A stretch of DNA of 64,000 nt from Oceanobacillus rekensis (GCF_002153375.1 NZ_MTBQ01000009.1:71784-135783); one strand, 5' to 3'; positions 1-7,900 are shown, counted from the first letter of the stretch. Numbers and translations: made by a program. Notes: generated by a model not told the origin, from the sequence alone.

Positions 1-1
1 T

Positions 2-64
2 AGAGATGCCCATGAGGGTTTGAAATATATTATGAAGCTACAAGAAAACAGCTCCTTTAATTAA
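2..64 (+). CDS. C-terminal end of a gene entering from the left edge
   Basis: An open frame enters from the window edge and ends at a TAA at 62-64. The visible last 20 residues end in LQENSSFN. Too little is present to name a family, and the true start lies outside the window. It could also be a chance open frame. Confidence 0.35.
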   Translation, partial: RDAHEGLKYIMKLQENSSFN

Positions 65-497
65 AAGTCGTTAATCCTAAAGGCACTTTTTTCTAGTATT
101 TCTTCTACTAAATGGTGCTTATAGGTTTGAAATGAGATAAGACAAATATAAGGTCAAGTTTTGTAAAGATTGCTGCAGGGATACTTAGAATTTGTAAGAT
201 ATAATAACGCGCTATCAGCAAATTCTAAGTATCTCGCTGTGATCTGAAATAGAATACAAACTGTAAGGTTATGTAAGTTCCAGACTGCTTTTTAAGTCTC
301 CCACGACAGCGAAGATTAAATGTAGTTAGAGAACGACGAACACTTTAATCGCATGGTAAGTGAGTTCGGTGCGGTGACGGTTAGTCATGATTCAGAAACG
401 GTGGAAAAAAGAAGTAGAACATGCGAAAAATGTGGAGAATAACTGCGAAAACAAGCAAAGGAAAAAATGAAAAGATAAACCAAACCAAACAAATAAT

Positions 498-536
498 AAT
501 CCCTTGACTGGTTAACCCGCTCAAGGGATTTCTTTC
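498..536 (+). terminator. Rho-independent terminator-like hairpin
   Basis: AATCCCTTGA pairs with TCAAGGGATT across a 13-base loop and is followed by a T-rich tail. It probably ends transcription entering from the left. Confidence 0.6.
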
Positions 537-634
537 ATTTAATTGAAAGACCATAATGTGGGTTTAAAGGGTTCCGTTTTAAGGTGCGGTGCATTTTTAA
601 AAATTACACCTCAATTGATATTAAAATGGCAAAT

Positions 635-665
635 AAAAGTCGTCTGAATTTAGACGACTTTTTAT
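635..665 (+). terminator. Terminator hairpin
   Basis: AAAAGTCGTCT pairs with AGACGACTTTT around a 6-base loop and runs into T-rich sequence. It isolates the gene at 809. Confidence 0.6.
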
Positions 666-808
666 ATTATAAAGAAGGTTAAAACTAATTTTTTTAACAT
701 TACGATTATATGTTAAAATAACTTTGTGAAATGTTGTACTTAAAGTAACTAGCAGAAGAGTTTAATAAGACTTATTAGATATAGCTAAATTTAAGGGGGG
801 ATATTAAA

Positions 809-1414
809 ATGGACAAAGATAAAGAAACTCCTGAAATAAGAAGAGAAAAAATGAGGCAAGAAGAATTAAAAAATCCTTCCAGTAGTATCCACGGAAGTAA
901 TCTTGCAGATTTAGTCGGTGGATTAGGGTGGAAAGGTACTGGAATACTTATTCTCGTAATAATTGTTGGTGGTGTTTATTTTTTATTGAAATTTAATCCA
1001 CCATTGGAGATTGGCACTATTGCTTCAAGTGGAGATAATAAATCAGTTGTTATTGGTATTGGTAATAATGGCTTTCGTGAAGTACAAATATTAGATGTTT
1101 CGGTAAATAATAATGAAAAGCCTTTAGAAACAAATTTACAAGTTAGTAATGCGTTACAAGGTTTCACCATATCGGATGATTATAACAGTGAAGAAGCAAA
1201 AAAATATGGTTTTACCAATATAGATGAGGTAGCCATAAAAACAGGAACTTCACCTTCTTCTAATTATGAAAAATTAGATGATGGGACTGCTTCAAAAGAC
1301 GATGAAATTTACGGGGTTAGTGTTATTCATAATGAAGAAATAAATAATGTTCATATAAAATATAGTCATTTTGGAATGACATTTAATGATACTGTGTATC
1401 TCAATAATTATTGA
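809..1414 (+). CDS. Small single-pass membrane protein, unknown function
   Basis: The predicted protein has 201 residues. A charged N-terminus (about 1-40) is followed by one hydrophobic segment near 43-63 (GTGILILVIIVGGVYFLLKF) and a soluble, probably external, C-terminal domain of about 135 residues rich in Asn, Asp and Glu. A strong ribosome site (GGGGGGAT) sits 5-6 bases before the ATG. It is alone in its transcription unit, with a hairpin upstream and a TGGTGC repeat downstream at 1452. I do not recognise the family, and the single N-terminal anchor is the only firm inference. Confidence 0.75.
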   Translation: MDKDKETPEIRREKMRQEELKNPSSSIHGSNLADLVGGLGWKGTGILILVIIVGGVYFLLKFNPPLEIGTIASSGDNKSVVIGIGNNGFREVQILDVSVNNNEKPLETNLQVSNALQGFTISDDYNSEEAKKYGFTNIDEVAIKTGTSPSSNYEKLDDGTASKDDEIYGVSVIHNEEINNVHIKYSHFGMTFNDTVYLNNY

Positions 1415-1451
1415 TATATAAGGGGCTTTAAAAGACCTCAGCATTTTCAAG

Positions 1452-1512
1452 TAACTGGTGCAATAGCACAATAAGGGTAGTCGCCTCTTATTGTGCTATT
1501 TGGCAGTTTAGT
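1452..1512 (+). repeat. TGGTGC-family intergenic repeat, full copy
   Basis: Box 1 is TAACTGGTGCAATAG. It is followed by a perfect 11-base inverted repeat (AGCACAATAAG at 1465 and its complement ending near 1497), then box 2 TTTGGCAGTTTAGT. The copy at 41208 has the same order and nearly the same hairpin. Confidence 0.8.
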
Positions 1513-1517
1513 GAAAA

Positions 1518-1760
1518 GTGAAAAAAGAAGTGTTAAAATTGGTCCAAAGAGAGGCGGTTACTTTGCTTGCATTAAAAGAGTTTGCATCGAGTTTTTTACT
1601 CATCGTAAGTTGGCTTATATTTGCAATAAGTGCATATTTACTCTACTGGACAATTGTTATGCCTTTACTTGCAATTATTCCTTTTCTTATTTCTTTATGT
1701 TCTAGTTTATTATGTTTCTACTTGTCAAGAAAACTTGACGATAGAAGAAAGAACAATTAG
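1518..1760 (+). CDS. Small two-TM membrane protein, unknown
   Basis: The protein has 80 residues from a GTG start, with two closely spaced hydrophobic segments (about residues 22-42 and 46-68) and a basic tail ending RKLDDRRKNN. The ribosome site is weak, and the start lies within ten bases of repeat box 2, so the leader is essentially the repeat itself. I favour this frame over the overlapping one starting at 1493 because of its membrane-protein composition and positive-inside tail. Function is unknown. Confidence 0.5.
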   Translation: MKKEVLKLVQREAVTLLALKEFASSFLLIVSWLIFAISAYLLYWTIVMPLLAIIPFLISLCSSLLCFYLSRKLDDRRKNN

Positions 1761-1770
1761 TTATTTAATT

Positions 1771-1891
1771 AAACTGGTGTGAGAGTTAAGAGGGCGATCA
1801 TCAAAATTGATTGTCCTTTCTTTTTTGAAAACCATATGGAATATTATGTTAAGGTTAATTAAAAGATTATTGAGTTAACTGGCAGGTTAGT
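1771..1891 (+). repeat. TGGTGC-family repeat, both boxes
   Basis: Box 1 AAACTGGTGTGAGAG is followed by the GGGCGATCATCAAAA segment, the ATATTATGTTA segment, and box 2 TAACTGGCAGGTTAGT at 1876-1891. This is one of the most complete copies. Confidence 0.75.
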
Positions 1892-1906
1892 TGAACAATT
1901 TAAGAG

Positions 1907-1945
1907 GAGCTGCCCAATAATTTCGGCTATTGGACAGCTCTTTTT
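1907..1945 (+). terminator. Terminator hairpin after the repeat
   Basis: GAGCTGCCCAATA pairs with TATTGGACAGCTC and is followed by five T residues. Confidence 0.7.
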
Positions 1946-2003
1946 GGTAGATTGTTTTCTAAAAGGTTGTTGCTTTATGAAAAATAATTACACTATAAAA
2001 AAA

Positions 2004-2035
2004 TGTAAGAAATACTTTACTATTTGTAAGAAATA
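2004..2035 (+). promoter_or_regulatory. Candidate operator: direct repeat before the XRE gene
   Basis: TGTAAGAAATA occurs at 2004-2014 and again at 2025-2035. The 21-base period (two helical turns) ends about 30 bases before the regulator's start. That spacing suits a dimeric autoregulator, but binding is inferred. Confidence 0.5.
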
Positions 2036-2063
2036 AATTACAGTAGGATTAGAGGTGGTGTTA

Positions 2064-2264
2064 TTGTTACATAACAAATTAGTAATTTATCGGGCAGAAA
2101 AAGGATGGACTCAAGAACAACTGGCAAAGAGAGTTGGTGTTAGTCGCCAAACTATTGCTACTCTTGAAAAGAATAAATACAATCCTTCCCTCATTCTTGC
2201 CTTCAAAATTGCAAATGCTTTTGAAAAACCATTAACCGATGTTTTTAATTATAGGAAGGAATGA
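2064..2264 (+). CDS. Small XRE-family HTH regulator
   Basis: The protein has about 66 residues and is nearly all Cro/CI helix-turn-helix: the first helix lies around GWTQEQLAKRVGVSRQTI and the conserved NPSLILAFKIANAF segment follows. It belongs to the short regulators of about 65 residues that are usually paired with a small membrane protein. The TTG at 2064 is chosen because AGAGGTGG lies five bases upstream, whereas the GTG at 2055 overlaps that site. The next gene follows almost without gap, so the two form an operon. A direct repeat upstream is the likely autoregulatory site. Confidence 0.85.
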   Translation: MLHNKLVIYRAEKGWTQEQLAKRVGVSRQTIATLEKNKYNPSLILAFKIANAFEKPLTDVFNYRKE

Positions 2265-2269
2265 TAGGT

Positions 2270-2563
2270 ATGTTATGGTTGGCTGCATTATTTCTTATTA
2301 TATTTATTTGCCATATGTACATCTTTAGGTTCAACGATAGTGAGGAAGGGAAGGATGAACGGGGGAGGGAAATTCAACACAAAACAAATAATATGCTATA
2401 TGGGATTTTGTATATAGGTGTTATATTACTTGTTGTCCTCGTTGACTACTTTGAAATAATCCCGATTGAGTATCTTCCTAATATATTGTTATGGTTTGTG
2501 CTATCTTTAGGTATTTTAGGAAGTATATTCACTTATATCAATAAAAATAGGAAGAATTATTAA
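2270..2563 (+). CDS. Small membrane protein paired with the XRE regulator
   Basis: The protein has about 97 residues with three hydrophobic stretches: N-terminal (LWLAALFLIIFICHMYIF), central (ILYIGVILLVVLVDYF) and C-terminal. The cytoplasmic loop carries DERGREIQHKTNN, resembling the D-E-R motif of DUF2178/DUF3796-type partners of short XRE regulators. The ATG at 2270 suits the AGGAAGGA site better than the ATG at 2261, which abuts it. The pairing suggests a sensor or target of the regulator, but this is inference. Confidence 0.7.
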   Translation: MLWLAALFLIIFICHMYIFRFNDSEEGKDERGREIQHKTNNMLYGILYIGVILLVVLVDYFEIIPIEYLPNILLWFVLSLGILGSIFTYINKNRKNY

Positions 2564-2645
2564 GAATGGCTAAATTCACTGAGCCTTTATCGACCTCATA
2601 TATGAGGTAAAATTGATTAAGAAATAATAAATTCTCTAATCGTGC

Positions 2646-2725
2646 TAACTGGTGCGATTGTTCAACAAGGCGGTCATTACGATCGTCTTTTTCTTTGAAC
2701 GGTATTTTGAATATTATGTTATTAT
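2646..2725 (+). repeat. TGGTGC-family repeat
   Basis: TAACTGGTGCGATTG, then TTCAACAAGG and a GATCGTC hairpin arm with a T run, then TTGAATATTATGTTA. It occupies the gap between two plus-strand short ORFs. Confidence 0.75.
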
Positions 2726-2758
2726 AAGGTTGCCGAATATTGTTAGGAGGTTTGAAAA

Positions 2759-2947
2759 GTGAAAAATAAAACTCGAACAATTATTACACTTTTATGTAGT
2801 TTGCTTGTTTTTGCTGTTGGTATGTTTAGAATACTTACTGAATCACTTTCTTCAGCACCTTTGTTTGTAGCTTATGTTTTCGCAATTACTGGGTTTATCG
2901 GGGTTGTTGCAAACGGAATATTACTTAGAAAGTTACAATCTAATTAA
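2759..2947 (+). CDS. Small two-TM membrane protein
   Basis: The protein has 62 residues from a GTG start preceded by TTAGGAGG. There are two hydrophobic helices (about 8-26 and 33-54) and a basic end (LLRKLQSN). The last dozen codons and the following noncoding bases recur at 43372-43460, so this gene plus its downstream repeat was duplicated, with the second copy now only a tail. Function is unknown. Confidence 0.65.
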   Translation: MKNKTRTIITLLCSLLVFAVGMFRILTESLSSAPLFVAYVFAITGFIGVVANGILLRKLQSN

Positions 2948-2997
2948 ACAAACCAGATGAGGGATTCCTAAAATGGAATCGCTTTTTTCTTGTTAAA

Positions 2998-3100
2998 CTA
3001 TATGGTGCGATAGTTTAACAAGGTGGTCCTAATAGGGTTGCCTTTTTTATGATGTTAAGAAATCGAGTTTTATTATTGGAATACTATGTTAGTATCGAGG
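2998..3100 (+). repeat. TGGTGC-family repeat, diverged
   Basis: TATATGGTGCGATAG followed by TTTAACAAGG, a T-rich hairpin arm, and an ATACTATGTTA segment. Confidence 0.65.
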
Positions 3101-3184
3101 AAGAAGCTATTGTGCTAACAAAGCAGGATAGCGCAAGACGGACTTTGGGGAATGCTATAAGAAATATTATTATGAGGTGTAAAA

Positions 3185-3431
3185 ATGTATAAATTTAGAG
3201 GTTGGACAATCGAAACAAAAGTGGAAAAAACATTACAAGTTATTATAGACAAAGAAGAAAGTAAATTAATAATGTTCGATGAAGATAAGGACTTATTTTT
3301 ATGGACTTATCCTTCTGAATTTGGAGAAGGATTAGCTTTTGAAAAAATGAATTGGGCTACACAGTTTCACATCCTACCAGTCAGTCGAAAAGAAAATCAT
3401 TGTAACAACTTCAGAACAACCAGAAGAGTAA
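3185..3431 (+). pseudogene. Small hypothetical protein, probably frameshifted near its end
   Basis: The start (ATG after GAGGTG) encodes a soluble protein of about 70 sensible residues (MYKFRGWTIETK onward). Near 3390 the frame turns cysteine/arginine-rich and runs on to 3499 through the TGGTGC repeat. One base over, the frame reads KIIVTTSEQPEE and stops at 3429-3431, before the repeat. I infer a single-base indel and a native end at 3431. The family is not recognised. Confidence 0.55.
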
Positions 3432-3445
3432 GGACTTCTTGTAGA

Positions 3446-3490
3446 CTAACGGGTGCGTTTCTTCAAGAAGGAAATTGCTCCCTCTTTATT
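3446..3490 (+). repeat. TGGTGC-family repeat, short
   Basis: CTAACGGGTGCGTTTCTTC, an AGAAGG segment, then the GCTCC arm and T run. Confidence 0.65.
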
Positions 3491-3555
3491 GAAATATAGA
3501 AGCGGAATAGTCGATTAATGAAATATGAATTCTATATTGCAGGGAGGTCGGCATT

Positions 3556-3780
3556 ATGGAAAAAGATACAGAGCAACAAATTTTAGAGGAATTAAAAGAT
3601 ATAAATAAATCATTAGAAAATATGAATAACATGATAGAAGAAGTTGACAGAGACGGAAAGCCGAGCTTTATTATATATGATTTAATAAGGTCGCTTTTAA
3701 TAGGAATTGTTATTGTTGGTCCTGCCATAGCTGTTGTAATAATAGTATTTCAAGTTCTTTACAGTTGGTTATTTGGCTAA
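3556..3780 (+). CDS. Small protein: N-terminal coiled coil plus one TM segment
   Basis: The protein has 74 residues. Residues 1-33 are charged and heptad-like (ILEELKDINKSLENMNN), a likely coiled coil. Residues about 45-70 form a strong membrane helix. GGGAGGTCG precedes the ATG at good distance. The layout suggests a membrane-anchored oligomer. No family is recognised. Confidence 0.65.
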   Translation: MEKDTEQQILEELKDINKSLENMNNMIEEVDRDGKPSFIIYDLIRSLLIGIVIVGPAIAVVIIVFQVLYSWLFG

Positions 3781-3910
3781 AGGGTGTTTTTCTTTAATAA
3801 GAGGGCGTCTTTTTGAAATGCCCCAACACATTTAAATAGAAATTCAATGAATAGGTAATGTTTTTAGTATTATTTTAAAAAAAATTTATCTCCATATAGA
3901 GGTGGATTCT

Positions 3911-4873
3911 GTGGCTAAAATTGACAATGTACTAGCGATTCTATGGATGCTTAGTTCAGGTGAAAAAATTACTGCAAAACAAATTTCAGAAAAGTTAGAG
4001 ATGAATATAAGGACTGTGTATCGTTATATTGATACACTTTCAATAAGTGGTGTACCTATAATTTCAGACGCAGGACATAATGGTGGATACACTTTATTGA
4101 ACAATTTTATTGAAGCTCCTCTTTTTTTTGATTTAGAGGAGCAAACCTCGCTATTTCACGCTGCTATTTTTGCAGAAGAAGCCGGGTATTATGGTGGTGA
4201 AGCACTAAATAGGGCTATTTCAAAGCTAAGAAAATATTCGAATCAAGAGCAGGAAACAAAGATAAATCAACATTTAACTAGTCTTGAAGTAATAAGTCGA
4301 TTAAGTTCCCTCGCTATAGAACCTTTTTTGAAGGAGTTGGAGCAGGCTGTAGCTGACGGATACTCTATAAAAATTCTATATCATAAAAGTGGCCAAGAGC
4401 AATCAAAGAATAGGTTGGTTGATCCATACAGAATTATTTATTGGAATAATAAGTGGTATATGATTGGATTTTGTCATCTCAGGAATGATATCCGTAGTTT
4501 TAGAGTAGATCGAATTGAAAGTCTAATGCTAACCAAAAATAAGTTTAACCAGCCAGAAAATTTTTCAGCACGTAACTTTTTTATGAAAAACCTCCTTCCA
4601 ACTATAGAAGAAAAAGAAGGAATTATTTCTTTAGTTATTAATGGAAATACTAGTGCGTTGGATGATATTTGCCAACATTGGTTTTTAGGACATTATTTAC
4701 AAGAACGGACTTCAAATCAAGCGGTATTTCTTTTTGAAAAAGAAATGATATATAAATATGTACCATATTTACTTTTACCATATGGTAAATCTATTCAAGT
4801 TATTGAGCCAATAAGTCTTAAGAAAAGACTTATTGAAGTTCTGTCGGAATTAATAAAATTTCATCAAGTATAA
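3911..4873 (+). CDS. YafY-type transcriptional regulator (HTH plus WYL domain)
   Basis: The protein has 320 residues. An N-terminal winged helix (about 1-60, ITAKQISEKLEMNIRTVYRY) of the DeoR/HTH_11 type is followed by a WYL domain (about 145-215) with the RLVDPYRIIYWNNKWY and SFRVDRI segments, then a C-terminal WCX region. WYL proteins sense small or nucleic-acid ligands. The GTG at 3911 is preferred over 3902 because AGAGGTGG lies seven bases upstream of it. A DJ-1/PfpI gene follows across a hairpin, a common pairing, so that gene is the probable target. Confidence 0.88.
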   Translation: MAKIDNVLAILWMLSSGEKITAKQISEKLEMNIRTVYRYIDTLSISGVPIISDAGHNGGYTLLNNFIEAPLFFDLEEQTSLFHAAIFAEEAGYYGGEALNRAISKLRKYSNQEQETKINQHLTSLEVISRLSSLAIEPFLKELEQAVADGYSIKILYHKSGQEQSKNRLVDPYRIIYWNNKWYMIGFCHLRNDIRSFRVDRIESLMLTKNKFNQPENFSARNFFMKNLLPTIEEKEGIISLVINGNTSALDDICQHWFLGHYLQERTSNQAVFLFEKEMIYKYVPYLLLPYGKSIQVIEPISLKKRLIEVLSELIKFHQV

Positions 4874-4876
4874 TAT

Positions 4877-4907
4877 AACTTCCCTGACATTAGCTGTCAG
4901 GGAAGTT
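4877..4907 (+). terminator. Perfect hairpin between regulator and PfpI-like gene
   Basis: AACTTCCCTGACA pairs perfectly with TGTCAGGGAAGTT over a 5-base loop. There is no long T run, so it may be a weak terminator, a processing hairpin or an operator for the WYL regulator. Confidence 0.5.
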
Positions 4908-4949
4908 GTATTATACTAGGTATATCAATTGGGATTGGAGTGTTATTTA

Positions 4950-5582
4950 ATGCAAACAAAAAAAGTTTATCTTTATGTATTTAATACAATGTCAGACTGG
5001 GAATATGGATATTTAATTGCTGAATTAAACTCAGGAAGATATTTCAAAAAAGATTTAGCACCTTTAAAAGTAGTCACAGTGGGAGCTAATGAAGAAATTA
5101 TTACTACAATGGGAGGACTGAGGATAAAACCAGATATTTCCATTGATGAATGTATTCTTGAGAGTAAAGATCTTTTAATTTTACCAGGAGGGACTACTTG
5201 GAATGAAGAAATTCATCAACCTATCTTGGAGAGAATTGGCCAAGCTTTAAAGCTTGGCACTATTGTTGCTGCAATTTGTGGTGCAACTGATGCCCTCGCG
5301 AATATGGGATACTTAGATACTAGAAAGCATACAAGTAATAACTTAGAATATACTAAAATGGTATGTCCTAACTATAAAGGAGAAAAGTTCTATGAGGTGG
5401 AATCTGCGGTATCTGATGCGAATTTAGTTACTGCATCAGGAATAGCTCCTCTGGAATTTGCAATGGAAGTACTGAAAAAATTAGATGTATTTGCACCAGA
5501 TACATTACATTCATGGTATAACCTATATAAGACCCATAAACCTGAATACTTCTTCCAGTTAATGAATTCAATAAATAGCTGA
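4950..5582 (+). CDS. DJ-1/PfpI family, type 1 glutamine-amidotransferase-like protein
   Basis: The protein has 210 residues with the DJ-1/PfpI fold: N-terminal beta strand KKVYLYVFNTMSDWE, the LLILPGGTTW loop, and the nucleophile elbow AAICGATDAL carrying the probable catalytic cysteine at about residue 112. Members act as peptidases, glyoxalases or stress chaperones, so the exact reaction cannot be read from sequence. The ATG at 4950 follows TGGAG; the in-frame TTG at 4929 has no ribosome site. It follows a WYL regulator on the same strand and is probably controlled by it. Confidence 0.82.
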   Translation: MQTKKVYLYVFNTMSDWEYGYLIAELNSGRYFKKDLAPLKVVTVGANEEIITTMGGLRIKPDISIDECILESKDLLILPGGTTWNEEIHQPILERIGQALKLGTIVAAICGATDALANMGYLDTRKHTSNNLEYTKMVCPNYKGEKFYEVESAVSDANLVTASGIAPLEFAMEVLKKLDVFAPDTLHSWYNLYKTHKPEYFFQLMNSINS

Positions 5583-5640
5583 GCTGAAAAATCAACTTAG
5601 CAGTTTTATATTAGTTCAAATAAAAATAATGAAGTAACTG

Positions 5641-5688
5641 AAAAGCTCACTTTCTCTATTTTGTTTTGCAGAGAAGTTGGGCTTTTTA
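5641..5688 (+). terminator. Terminator after the PfpI-like gene
   Basis: AAAAGCTCACTTTCTCT pairs imperfectly with AGAGAAGTTGGGCTTTTT and ends in T residues. Confidence 0.6.
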
Positions 5689-5797
5689 ATTTGGAATTTC
5701 CTTATCGTTGTATATCCGCATTTTACTGACGCTACCCCTATTAGAAAGTTAATTTATTTGACAGGGAGAATATGAAATTTGTGAACAAATGTACTAA

Positions 5798-5840
5798 AAC
5801 TATTGGGTGCTTTTCTACAAGAAGGATTAGTGCCCTTTTT
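5798..5840 (+). repeat. TGGTGC-family repeat acting as hairpin
   Basis: TATTGGGTGCTTTTC followed by AGTGCCC and a run of six T residues: the repeat core forms a GGGTGC/GTGCCC terminator stem. Confidence 0.65.
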
Positions 5841-5911
5841 TGTCGTTCTAAAGAATGGAACCTTTATAATAAGTAACCCGTATTAAATTATAAGGGTGGT
5901 GTAATTATCCA

Positions 5912-6349
5912 ATGGTTTTTCGTTCAAAGGTAGATGCCTTTTTTGTTAATTTTATGTTGATAGTGGTACTCATTATTGGATTGATCTCATTTTTTCCATT
6001 ATTTATAGAAGATGCCCCATTTTTAGCAGTTTTAATACTTACTTCAACATTCCTGATTGTGACAGGTTTTATTTTATGGACTAACTTTTCAGTTAAGTAT
6101 ATTTTCTATGAAGATTATTTATTTATAAAAGGTGGGCCGTTTAGAAGTCGAATTCCATACGAAAATATTACTAAAGTATCACCTACAACTGCAATTTTTT
6201 CTGGACATAGCATATTATCATCAAGAGATGCAATTGAAATCTTCAATAAAACAACATTTTTAGGAAGTATAAAAATTTCACCAAGGGAGAAGAGAGAGTT
6301 TATCTCCGAATTAAAAAAGCATTGCCCTAATGTGCATATTCAAGAATAA
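5912..6349 (+). CDS. Bacterial PH-domain membrane protein (YyaB-like)
   Basis: The protein has 145 residues: two N-terminal membrane helices (about 12-33 and 37-57) joined to a bacterial pleckstrin-homology domain (about 65-140) with YIFYEDYLFIKGGPFRSRI and a C-terminal helix. It fits the bPH_4 (DUF1200) arrangement, known in Bacillus YyaB. The start ATG has GGGTGGTG upstream. Domain function is unknown; membrane attachment is clear. It is a single gene between two repeats. Confidence 0.75.
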   Translation: MVFRSKVDAFFVNFMLIVVLIIGLISFFPLFIEDAPFLAVLILTSTFLIVTGFILWTNFSVKYIFYEDYLFIKGGPFRSRIPYENITKVSPTTAIFSGHSILSSRDAIEIFNKTTFLGSIKISPREKREFISELKKHCPNVHIQE

Positions 6350-6487
6350 TCTTGTATTAACTGAAACTTATTGAGACGGTTTTTATAGGGTGCATATTAA
6401 CATTTGAACAGACCTAAGAATAAATCTTATTAAGCTAAGCACCAATTAGCAAAAGAAGCAATATTGAGGTAAATGGGAGGAGATTGT

Positions 6488-6691
6488 ATGAAAATAAGAA
6501 CAAAGATATCTATAGCGATTGGTCTCCTATCCTTTGTAACAGTAGCTTTTTTAATTAGCACACAATCATACTTCAATAACAAAGAAATTAGTGTTGCAAG
6601 TGATAGATGTTATGAAATAGGTGGGATGCCAAAAGTAGAAAGCGATTTCTTAAATTTAAATTACTCGTTTTCCTGCCAAGAAAATAACTAA
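6488..6691 (+). CDS. Small exported or membrane-anchored protein with two cysteines
   Basis: The protein has 67 residues: an N-terminal hydrophobic anchor or signal (IAIGLLSFVTVAFLI) then a short external domain with DRCYEIGG and NYSFSCQE. The paired cysteines could form a disulfide. The ATG at 6488 follows GGGAGGAG; the upstream in-frame start at 6473 overlaps that site. The family is not named, though the C..GG...V...N.SFSC layout is familiar in small Bacillus proteins. Confidence 0.6.
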   Translation: MKIRTKISIAIGLLSFVTVAFLISTQSYFNNKEISVASDRCYEIGGMPKVESDFLNLNYSFSCQENN

Positions 6692-6726
6692 ACTTTAATA
6701 CTAATAGAGTGAATACGATATTTCAG

Positions 6727-6830
6727 TAACAGGTGCAATTGTTAAACAAGGCGATCATCAAAAACGATCGTCTTTTTATTCAAACCATATGTTTGAATAT
6801 TATGGTAATATTGGATAGAGTTATTGAACT
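6727..6830 (+). repeat. TGGTGC-family repeat, near-consensus
   Basis: TAACAGGTGCAATTG, TTAAACAAGG, GCGATCATCAAAA with GATCGTC arm and T run, then TTTGAATATTATGG. Confidence 0.8.
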
Positions 6831-6864
6831 CATAGAATAGTAATTATACGAGGAGTGTTACATA

Positions 6865-7072
6865 GTGACGAGAACGGAAAAAAAAAGAGAAGAGAAGTGA
6901 AGGACTAACATTAGTAAGTGTAATTGCTGGTGGAGTAGCAGGGTGGACAGTTAATGTTGGATTGAGTATTTTGACTGATACTAATACAACTCGCCTATAT
7001 GGAATATCAATATTTTTAGGTATTATAGTTGGTTTATTATGGGATATAGCAGATAAGTTAAATAAAGATTAA
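6865..7072 (+). pseudogene. Small two-TM protein split by an A9 tract
   Basis: A GTG after CGAGGAGTG begins VTRTEKK, but after nine A residues (6878-6886) the frame reaches a stop. With one A fewer, the frame continues as KRSEGLTLVSVIAGG and on to the TAA at 7070-7072, giving a basic head and two membrane helices ending WDIADKLNKD. It may be a broken gene, a sequencing slip, or a product of transcriptional slippage on the A tract. Confidence 0.5.
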
Positions 7073-7135
7073 GAATAAATCTGCAAGTGCAATTTAAACA
7101 ATAACTTTTCTGTAATTGTGAAGATTTGTACTCAA

Positions 7136-7200
7136 ACAACCTGGTGCGATTGCATAATAAGAGCATTCGCTCCTTTTGGTATCAAACTATGCTAAACGAC
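7136..7200 (+). repeat. TGGTGC-family repeat
   Basis: AACAACCTGGTGCGATTG, CATAATAAGAGCATTCGC arm and T-rich end. Confidence 0.7.
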
Positions 7201-7218
7201 TTAATTAGGAGGTAAACA

Positions 7219-7405
7219 TTGAATAAATACTTCCGAAACCTTAGTCATTATTGTTGTTATATTTTTATTATTATTCAAGTATTGGTTCGGTCTTAATTTC
7301 GGATTCGGTCAAATATTTCTTATCATTGCAGGAGGTTATGGTATCTACCTTAACTATAAATCTCTAATAAAAGATAATTTGGAGACTGTGAAAATAGGTA
7401 CTTAA
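7219..7405 (+). pseudogene. Small membrane protein with an early frameshift
   Basis: TTAGGAGG precedes a TTG at 7219, but that frame stops early. One base over, a membrane-protein frame runs from about 7230 (SETLVIIVVIFLLLFKYWFG, then a second hydrophobic stretch) to a TAA at 7403-7405. The ribosome site and the long frame disagree by one base within the first five codons. Likely a two-TM protein of about 60 residues, broken or mis-sequenced. Confidence 0.4.
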
Positions 7406-7407
7406 AG

Positions 7408-7420
7408 TAGATGGTGCTAA
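7408..7420 (+). repeat. TGGTGC core only
   Basis: TAGATGGTGC directly after the preceding gene's stop; no hairpin follows. Confidence 0.45.
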
Positions 7421-7495
7421 CGTTCAAAAATAAATAAACGCAATGCTAATGGACTGATATGAGATACGGCATCTGTATATATTGGAGGGGTTTTT

Positions 7496-7840
7496 TTGAA
7501 TATAGATATAGACCGAGTGATTCCTATTTTGTTTATGTGGGGTTTTCCAATCTTTTTTATGGTTAGAGCATATGTGAAAATGGATAAAAACGATAAAAAC
7601 GATGTAAAAAGAGATTTTAAGACACCCCATTTTATTTTCACAATAGGTTTTCTCGCAGTTGGTTTGTTTATAGCTCAACTTGGAAGCATCTTATCAATAC
7701 ATTTAATAAATATTGTTGGAACTTTAATACTTGTGATAGGAGGAATTGTAACAGCAATTGATATTTGGGGAAGAAGTAAAATTAAAAGTATGTTAGTCCC
7801 CGTGCTTATTGCAGTAGCCATTTTTTTCTTGAATAAGTAA
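7496..7840 (+). CDS. Small multi-pass membrane protein
   Basis: The protein has 114 residues from a TTG start with TTGGAGGGG upstream. Hydrophobic segments at about 6-22, 45-62, 70-90 and 97-112 predict four passes, with a charged cytoplasmic loop (KMDKNDKNDVKRDFK). No family is recognised. It is the last of the short-ORF series on this side of the AraC gene. Confidence 0.7.
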   Translation: MNIDIDRVIPILFMWGFPIFFMVRAYVKMDKNDKNDVKRDFKTPHFIFTIGFLAVGLFIAQLGSILSIHLINIVGTLILVIGGIVTAIDIWGRSKIKSMLVPVLIAVAIFFLNK

Positions 7841-7866
7841 TAATAATTTATTTATAACCTATTCGC

Positions 7867-7890
7867 ACTATTTGGTGCTAGTTTAATAAG
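7867..7890 (+). repeat. TGGTGC-family repeat, short
   Basis: CTATTTGGTGCTAGTTTAATAAGG. It keeps both the core and the AATAAGG element. Confidence 0.6.
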
Positions 7891-7900
7891 GAAATTTACC

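Larger units (their letters stand above)
65..808. other. Intergenic stretch with hairpins, no convincing gene
   Basis: No credible start and ribosome site were found. The stretch holds one AAATGGTGC core near 110-118, degenerate sequence at 300-480, two terminator-like hairpins (498-536, 635-665), and a 22-base motif at 566-587 whose inverse lies at 8142-8163. Just before the next gene, at about 735-775, is a motif resembling the second box of the TGGTGC repeat. Confidence 0.5.

Noticed and set aside
1493..1705. Alternative 70-codon ORF overlapping the small membrane protein at 1518
   Set aside because: It starts inside the repeat hairpin and its Cys/Arg/Phe-rich composition is that of an out-of-frame reading.
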